A stretch of 64,000 nucleotides of DNA from Voacanga thouarsii. Taxonomy: Eukaryota; Streptophyta; Magnoliopsida; Gentianales; Apocynaceae. Every line of letters begins with the position of its first letter. The stretch's first letter is position 1. Shown one piece after another: positions 58,101 to 64,000 of the stretch. The DNA is taken from assembly GCA_026120185.1 (NCBI GenBank), contig JANUWF010003369.1, positions 2,169,981-2,233,980 on the forward strand, written 5' to 3'. The notes below the pieces were generated by a model. That model was given only the letters and a program-made list of their open reading frames with translations, was not told where the DNA came from and searched no databases. The position numbers were made by a program, and so were the translations under genes.

Positions 58101-59716
58101 CCTTTCTTGAGCAACTTTCGGGCTTTAGCTCCCGCAATAAGAAATTTCAGTTCCTTCGTTCGCTTGCCATTGAATTCAATTACATCCCGTCCAGGTCTCA
58201 CAAACTGCACCGTCTTAGTCTTGCAGTCCACACGAGCTCCGTGCTTCGATAACCAGTCCATGCCCAAGATCAAGTCATAACCGTCCATGGCCAGGATTAT
58301 AAGGTCGGCCTCCAGAATCTCCTTCCCAACCTCAACTCCACAACTTCCCATTTTCTTACCTGCTTTCGCCACCTTTCCCAAGGGGGAACTAACTACTAGG
58401 GTATAAGGTAGCTCATTTCCTTCCCAGCCCAGACGTGAAGCACATACTTTACTTACGTAAGAGTGTGTGGATCCTGGATCTATCAGAACATTAACAAGAT
58501 AACCTAGGATAGAAAGGTTTCCTTCGATTACGGCGGCGTCCGCTCCGACATCCTCTCGGTTCAGGGCAAAAACTTTGGCCTTCACCTGGGGCTTCAGGCC
58601 TCTCGCTCTGGCTGGTCCAGTAGCGGCACCTCTGTTGCCTCCCATTGGCTGGGTCGGCACGGTCTGCTCAATCCTTAAGGGTTTGGGGCAGACGTTTCTC
58701 AGATGTCCTGGGTCTCCGCAGTTGAAACACCTTCTCACACCCCCGCTACCCCAGCAATTTCTCTCGGTGTGGCCTCGCTTCCTACACAGTCGGCAGTTCA
58801 GGCTGCCTTGCATTGATCTGGCTACAGGCACTCGGGGCTGCTTACCCCGATTTCCCCACGGCATAGAACCCGCAGGTCGCTTATTGCCTGAAGGCCTCAT
58901 AGGTGGACGACTTGGTTGGAAGGGTCGGTTCACCGGTCAGTGCCGATCTTCGTTCTCCATCCGAGAAGCTGCGTCCAGAGCAGCAGTGTACGACGTTGGC
59001 GGGGATGGAGCCAACGCCCTCCTCAAATCTGGCCTTAACCCTTTCACGAATTGCCGGGTGCGCTTCTGCTCCGTATCTACCAAGCACTTGCAGTACTTGG
59101 ACAACTGCATGAATCGGGCTACATATTGGGCCACAGTCATGCTTCCCTGCCTGAGGGTTTGGAATTCGTCCTCCCTCTTCTCAGCTACCCATCAAGGAAT
59201 GTACTCGGCCCGAAAAGCCTCCGTAAAATCATCCCAGGTCCACTCCTGCTCCTCCTTGTCCCAATCACCCCGTACTCACTGCCACCAAGCCCGAGGCGGT
59301 CCCCTTAGCCGAAAAACAGCAAACTTTACCATCCTTTCTTCCGAGTACTGGAGAGTAGCGAAAATGTCCTCCATCTACTCAATCCATTGTTCGGCTTTCT
59401 CATCTTGTTCCACCTCCCCCTGGAATATGGGAGGTTGGAACTTCAGGAAACGCTCCAAAGCCTCATCCTCTCCCCGCGGTGGTTTCCTAGCCACCTTATC
59501 CACTATTTCAGTCAAGTTCTGTAGGATTGAGGCCATCTTGTCGAGAGCCTGACCCATGGTCACATCCCGTGACCTCTCCGAAGCCAATTCCTGCTCGCGT
59601 GGCAGGTGCTCCTCCACGTCGGGGGTGGAATGATGCACCTGCTCAAATTCCAGGGTGGAGGATGCACTCTCCTGCACCGTTCTGCTATGCACAACTGTTC
59701 GGCGTCTTGGTGCCAT
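55136..59716 (-). pseudogene. Tekay-like gag-pol polyprotein, ten in-frame stops
   Basis: One frame of 1,527 codons from ATG 59716 (MAPRRRTVVHSRTVQES) to TGA 55136, no frameshift. Order: gag; two zinc knuckles [14 protein letters not shown] and [14 protein letters not shown] (about 58800-58690); protease DPGSTHSYV (Asp at 58478-58480; Pro replaces the usual Ser); RT with [29 protein letters not shown] and catalytic FIDDILIY (DD 57468-57473); RNase [36 protein letters not shown]; integrase with [35 protein letters not shown]; chromodomain VKILWDHHGARDATWETEEW. Stops at 59375, 59276, 59192, 58937, 57641, 57263, 57107, 56213, 55787 and 55259. Confidence 0.92.
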
Positions 59717-60120
59717 CTTAATCACATTCACTCAGGGTCAAATAGTTATCAAGGGGGAAAAGAATATGCTTAGGTGCAGGATCAGTTGATAGTAATGTAC
59801 TCATCTAAAAGAGAATGTGATTATAACGTGCCGAGATAAATCAAGTAATAAATGAAACTCATGCTTGTTATATAAACCATTCTTTGCAAAACAGAAGGGG
59901 TCATCTCATACGATACCCTTTTTATTTAAAATGATTAATAGGCCCTATAAGCCATATGCTCCCTTAAGGAAACGATAAACAAATAGAAGTATGCAAATTC
60001 CAAAGAAAGAATGAGTAAAAGCTGCTGGTCTTCTATGTTCGACTCTCCCTAGTTTCAACAGAAGTATCGGAGTCGTTAGAGGCCGGTTCCACCAGCCACC
60101 CCACGGAACTATCGGGTCTC
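59717..60120 (-). other. Tekay-like leader between acidic ORF and gag
   Basis: About 400 bp; one reading frame (60181-59945) ends with a hydrophobic FFGICILLFVYRFL segment but has no ATG or family resemblance. No other signal seen. Confidence 0.5.
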
Positions 60121-60681
60121 CTATGTAGTTCCTCGTGAAACCAACGCTCCCACTTGGCTGCCCTGACTCCCCTCTCGGCATCTCTTGGCTCTAATGGCCA
60201 TCTCATAGAGCTTGTCCAGCGCTAATCTAACTATACTCTTAGGCGCAGGCCTCTCACTCCCCAAGTCAAATGGATCAACTAACCCCTTTCTCCTTAGCAT
60301 GGCATATATGCCCAGTTCATACCCCTCAGGACTCCCTTCTAGCTTCCTCTTTCCCTTATCTACCCCTCCTAGAGCTGACTGCCTATCGTCTCTCTCTCCC
60401 GGGACAACCTCCATTACCTCATCGTCCTCTCTTTTTACCCCAACCATCTCTCCCTCGTTCTCATCGTCTCCCTCATTCACTAGCTCATCTACCTCTCCCT
60501 CATCTTCCCCTAGGCTCTCCTCGACCTCTATCTATGTCTCAGCCACCGGGTCGTCTAACACTGACGGCTCACGCTCTCTCTCTGAATCAGACGCGGGTGG
60601 GTCAACTACGGGTAGTGGGACAGGTGGATTTCCGCAACCAGCGGGTCAGTCTCTGACAACCGGTACAACTCTTTTAACCAT
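60121..60681 (-). pseudogene. Tekay-like pre-gag acidic ORF, two stops
   Basis: From ATG 60681 (MVKRVVPVVRD) to TAG at 60121, 186 residues if the two in-frame stops (TGA after VVRD, TAG after VAET) are read through. N-terminal third is proline- and serine-rich, the middle very acidic (EVEESLGEDEGEVDELVNEG), then basic GVDKGKRKLEGSPEG and a C-terminal predicted helix RLALDKLYEMAIRAKRCREG. No known domain. It lies between primer site and gag, where Tekay elements normally have only leader. Both stops fit C-to-T-type decay like those in gag-pol, so the frame may once have been open. Could be chance GC-rich openness. Confidence 0.45.
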
Positions 60682-60768
60682 CCTATAAACAAAAGACAGG
60701 AATTAGAACCAGATCAAAATATTTAAGAAAATAGAACCCCATAAGTCAAGTAATTGCCTAAACCATGT

Positions 60769-60779
60769 CTCTGATACCA
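60769..60779 (-). other. primer-binding site, initiator tRNA-Met
   Basis: Minus strand TGGTATCAGAG, perfect match, two bases after the 5' LTR end (ACA-AG-TGG). Confidence 0.93.
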
Positions 60780-60781
60780 CT

Positions 60782-63700
60782 TGTAACACCCCACGACTAC
60801 GTACCCTAAAAGGGCGGGGATGTCGCCCCGTCCCGTAGGACAATGGGTCTTTAGAATAAGGTATAAAGTATAAAGGCAATCTCCAAAAGGATCAACTTAG
60901 ATAAATAAAGAAATATTCTTATTACATCAGGCTCAACTTGGAGCAAAACGGAATAAAACAAAATATCGTCTAGAAGCATAAGCAATAAATGTCTCCTAGA
61001 ACGGATAGCAAAAGCTCCAACTATTACATGTCCCGCTGACTCAGCACAATCTATCTCCTGAAAACATGGTGCAAAATAGTGGGAGAATAAATCTCAGTAA
61101 GTCATGTGTGTGCACATGGTGTTTTAAACATTTCGTGTATGCAAAGTGTAAAACATTTGTAAAAATAATTTGGCAAGTCATAAACAATCACTTTTCGCAA
61201 GGAGTGGGTTTTTCTCATTGTCACACTTTGCACAAAATAAATCCTCCACTCGAATAAAAATCATGTCACCACACGTTGGGCTCCATGAGAACAAATTGGC
61301 CAAGGCACCACACTTTGTGCACCTTGTCCGGACCAAATTACCACACGTTGGGCGTTCTGATCAAGGTGAGTGTACAGCTCACCGGGTGAGATACTCCTCC
61401 ATCTCTACACCCTACAAAACCATCCGGGTGTCCATGCTGGGAATATAAAAAATACCTTTCAGGTATAATGCTAGCTCGGACTGGCCTGACCAACCAACAC
61501 TGTCGTCTTTTCAAGCAGAGTTCATCTTCTGGAGGTGGCCTCATGCCAGAAGACTTACGCTAGCCCTCCAAGACTAGTATTGTTAGCCTACCCCTATTGA
61601 GTACTCAACGAACATATTCGTCAATTCCTGATTCAAAATATTTTCAAACCATAGCTTTGCAAAACGTGGTTTTCTTTAAAAGAGATTTCTAAAAATTTAA
61701 GGAAAAGAATACTTTTCTTGCTAAAAACCGTTAGTTTGACAAAACCGTTTAAAGAATAATTATCCACGTTTACAACCCAAGCAACCATAGTTTAAAAATA
61801 GCTTTACAAAGCTTCACAACATTGACTCGCCATCACAACCTTTAACAAAACAGTTTATAAAAGGACTTACCATCACAATATTTAATAAAAGAGTTTATGC
61901 AAGGACTTACTTGATATGCCTCAAATAAATGCGATAAAAATCACCGCTGGCTTTCCTCAATTATCCTCCTGATCTAAACCATATAATATCATGATCAGGG
62001 TCTCAATTAATTCAAACATGCTCTAATCCCATTTATTTCCATAACAATTCGCAATCTCCTATTTAATTCCAAGTAAACTATTCAATCCCCAAAGATCAAA
62101 TACTACGACCACATGTTTATCTCGCTAATAAACACCATTACACTTTACTTTCAACATCAAGGGAGGGTATTCCCTTACCTTGCGACTGCCGGGTAATGAG
62201 GTCTCGATGCTCCTATGGTGATTGTCCCGAGTTCGCTTGAGAAGAAGAGAGAAGCTACCTCCTTTGCTTCACTTGTCCGAAAATTAAGGAAGAAGAGGAA
62301 ATCAACCACTATAGGGCATAATTTAAGGGTAGAAGAAAGGGAAAAGAATCATTAGAGAAAACGGCATCAAGAGGTTGAAAGGATTTGTGCTTACCTTAAG
62401 GTGTGTTCGATTTTTGCTTGGAACAACTCTAGTATTTTCGAAAATTTGCAGAGAGAAGTTGCTGAAATTTTTGTGTAGAATGGAGAGGGTAAATGGTGGT
62501 TATGATTTAAAGTTGGAGAAGATTGGTTTAGGGTTAGATGGTGATGTTTAGATAGACTCCTAATGGCTTTAGGTTTCTTGGACAGCAAAGGCGAAATTTC
62601 CAGCTTGCGCGCGCCTCCTTGCTGCCGATTTTAGGGGAGTTTTATGGAATGAAAAATTCTGCAATTTGCTCCTCTAATCTGGCCGAAACACTGCTCAAAG
62701 GAAGGGCTGTATGTGTTCATAATTTTGGGCCAAACAAGGAAGAATTTGAGTGAGTTTTGATGACTGAAAATCCTGTGCAAGTGCTGTGAAAATCGCTGAA
62801 CAAGAGGAGAATAAAATCTGGATTGTTCAAGCTGCAATTCTGTTGAAATTTCCAGGGAAAACGTGAGGGTTTTGGGTGCTAATATTGGCTTAATCAACAA
62901 GGAGTTTTGGTAGGTTTTGGAGTGCAAAATTTCGTGGGTTTTGGAGTGCACAGCTGGACGAAAATTCTGTGCAAGCTGGCCGAATTTTCCTGGTTTCCAA
63001 GCTGCCGAAAATTAGTAATTTTTTTGTGCTAGAAATTCTGGTTTTGTGTAGCTAGGGTAGTTGAATTATTAAGGAGTATTCTAGGTGGTTTGAGCTAGGA
63101 TTTTCAGAGTTGGATTGTAGCTAAAGGAGCTGGACTTTCGGACAGCTTATGTAGATTAAAAGCTGCCGAAATTTAGCTAGGAAAAGGAAGAAATCCTAGT
63201 TGAATTTGGATTGAAATAAAATCTGGTTTTATCAAGGATTTGGATAAGATTTCCTCTAGTCCTAGAAGAGTTTGGATTAAGCTACAAGTCCTCCAAGAAG
63301 TGGCGGCACTTGCTGGAATTTTTTTCCAGATTTTTAGCTAACATTCTAGGATTAAAATCAACAAGATTTCCTACTAGGAAAAGGATTCATTAATTCCACC
63401 TATCCATGGCAACATCTATCTAACTAAAATCAAGCTAATATTTTAATTACTAGCTAGGGTTTTTTCGAAAATCCTAAGGAACACAAGCTGAAAATTAAAG
63501 GTGAACTTCATTCACATCCAAGTCCTTGAATTTAGGAAATAAATATAGAGACTTATTTCCTTGGAGTAAAAATACTAAAATTTCTCTAGGATAGCTAGAT
63601 TCTTTTTCGGCCAAGATAAGAAATGGTCTAAAGAAAAGAATTTCAAGAAGAGAAACTTACTTCACAAAAGGTAGGATTCGAACTCGGGTCACCAAAGGAA

Positions 63701-63987
63701 ATCACCAACCTCCCCGCTATTCCAAAACAACTCCAATGCTAATTTTTCTACAAGAAATTCTTACCACCCCAATACTCATCCTTCAAAATCTTCGACCAAA
63801 CCTCCCTTAAACAAGTCTTTAACAACATAACTATTTCACATCAATTAATTCAAATGCAAGAGCAACTGAAAAATTCACATGCATCCATGCAAATAAAATT
63901 ATTCTAGCTACCACACAAAATGCAAGATGCTATGCAATGCATGACTTTTTTCCCATAGTCAAAGGTGGTTTTAGGCGGGGTATTACA
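60782..63987 (-). mobile_element. Tekay-like 5' LTR
   Basis: 3,206 bp, collinear with 51897-55101 with scattered single-base differences and few small indels. Carries the promoter of the element; I cannot place a TATA box with confidence. B-box-like motif near 63673. Confidence 0.93.
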
Positions 63988-64000
63988 ACAAGAGTTTTAG
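63988..64000 (-). pseudogene. SIRE-3 gag, stub upstream of the Tekay insertion
   Basis: Minus strand CTAAAACTCTTGT; joined to 51896 downward it reads KTL then AVEESKDF in frame. First five bases are the duplicated target copy. Rest of gag lies beyond the window. Confidence 0.75.

Larger units (their letters stand above)
51897..63987 (-). mobile_element. full-length Tekay/Del-like chromovirus (Ty3/gypsy)
   Basis: 12,091 bp. Minus strand: 5' LTR 63987-60782, primer site 60779-60769, acidic ORF 60681-60121, gag-pol 59716-55136 with C-terminal chromodomain, polypurine tract 55114-55102, 3' LTR 55101-51897. LTR ends TGTAATACCCC...GTGTTACA. Flanks GCAAG (51892-51896) and ACAAG (63988-63992) match at four of five positions; removing the element rejoins SIRE-3 gag in frame. 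Youngest-looking element here. Confidence 0.92.
10229..64000 (-). mobile_element. SIRE-4: SIRE/Maximus-like copia element, outer part of the nest
   Basis: Minus-strand element whose 3' LTR is split into 10229-10592, 12345-13129 and 34876-35082, followed by polypurine tract (35083-35091), 3' untranslated region, ORF3 (36231-37796) and an intergenic spacer (37797-38113). X-copia interrupts the spacer, so SIRE-4 pol, gag and 5' LTR must lie beyond 64000. Summed LTR length, about 1,356 bp, agrees with the 1,297-bp LTR of SIRE-3, which has the same termini. The span given is the nest as far as it can be seen. Confidence 0.75.
38114..64000 (-). mobile_element. X-copia: copia element of family X, 3' half
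   Basis: 3' LTR 38114-39742, polypurine-like tract, then RNase H and RT up to 41191, where SIRE-3 interrupts. The rest lies beyond 64000. This is the only X copy in the window with coding sequence and it identifies the X LTRs as Ty1/copia. The span given is the nest as far as it can be seen. Confidence 0.75.
41192..64000 (-). mobile_element. SIRE-3: SIRE/Maximus-like copia element
   Basis: Minus strand: 3' LTR (41192-42488), 3' untranslated region with repeats, ORF3 (43991-45356), pol (45782-48556 and 50290-50687) and gag (50688-51896 and 63988-64000). It inserted into X-copia RT at 41191. Two later insertions split it: solo LTR X5 and the Tekay element. The 5' LTR lies outside. The order gag-PR-IN-RT-RH-ORF3 and LTR start TGTTAGCCC (here TATTAGCCC) identify the lineage. 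Confidence 0.85.

Noticed and set aside
57960..58280. Plus-strand open frame over the protease/RT region
   Set aside because: Antisense shadow of pol.
58575..59552. Open frame of 325 codons on the plus strand
   Set aside because: Antisense to gag of the Tekay-like element; GC-rich codon use there leaves the complementary frame open. No family resemblance.
60212..60688. Ser/Pro-rich plus-strand frame of 158 codons
   Set aside because: Antisense of the acidic pre-gag ORF; composition (Ser-Ser-Pro from CT-rich strand) is what an acidic frame on the other strand yields.

Overview
The window is repeat-dense DNA from a flowering plant. The evidence is Ty1/copia and Ty3/gypsy LTR retrotransposons of plant lineages (Athila-like, SIRE/Maximus-like, Tekay/Del-like chromovirus), primer sites matching plant tRNA-Asp and initiator tRNA-Met, high A+T, and long LTRs of 1.3 to 3.2 kb. 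I found no host gene, tRNA, rRNA or CRISPR. Nearly every stretch can be placed inside a retrotransposon, which fits pericentromeric or other heterochromatin. I cannot name the species. Element names used below (W, V, X, Y, copia-1/2, SIRE-3/4) are mine.

Layout. The outermost layer is an old Athila-like gypsy element W (+): decayed gag at 1-616, a decayed late ORF at 1930-2993, its polypurine tract near 8621 and its 3' LTR from 8631. Copia-1 (+, 3205-8581) interrupts W and itself carries a solo LTR (6574-8003) with a perfect CTGAG target duplication. W's LTR is cut at 10229 by SIRE-4 (-). SIRE-4's 3' LTR lies in three pieces (10229-10592, 12345-13129, 34876-35082), split by a solo X LTR and by a 21.7-kb block of gypsy family Y (13130-34870). 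That block is bounded by a perfect GTATG duplication.

Inside the Y block are a complete Y LTR, inverted Y fragments, copia-2 (-, 15398-23596, itself holding a solo X LTR with an ATGGT duplication and a truncated X LTR), and two tandem non-autonomous, LARD-like Y units. These have tRNA-Asp primer sites but no pol.

Upstream of SIRE-4's third ORF (36231-37796, -) sits an X-family copia element (3' LTR 38114-39742, pol 39743-41191, -). It is interrupted by SIRE-3 (-): 3' LTR 41192-42488, ORF3 43991-45356, pol 45782-48556 plus 50290-50687, gag 50688-51896 plus 63988-64000. SIRE-3 is interrupted by a solo X LTR (48557-50289) and by a full-length Tekay-like chromovirus (51897-63987, -) with two 3.2-kb LTRs, initiator-Met primer site, polypurine tract, one gag-pol frame broken only by stop codons, and an extra acidic ORF before gag. 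The deepest path is W > SIRE-4 > X-copia > SIRE-3 > Tekay, five levels. The 5' halves of W, SIRE-4, X-copia and SIRE-3 lie outside the window.

No gene here looks functional. The interest is in nest order, breakpoint structures, non-coding motifs shared between unrelated families, and three poorly known ORFs: the Tekay pre-gag ORF, SIRE ORF3 and the LARD ORF.
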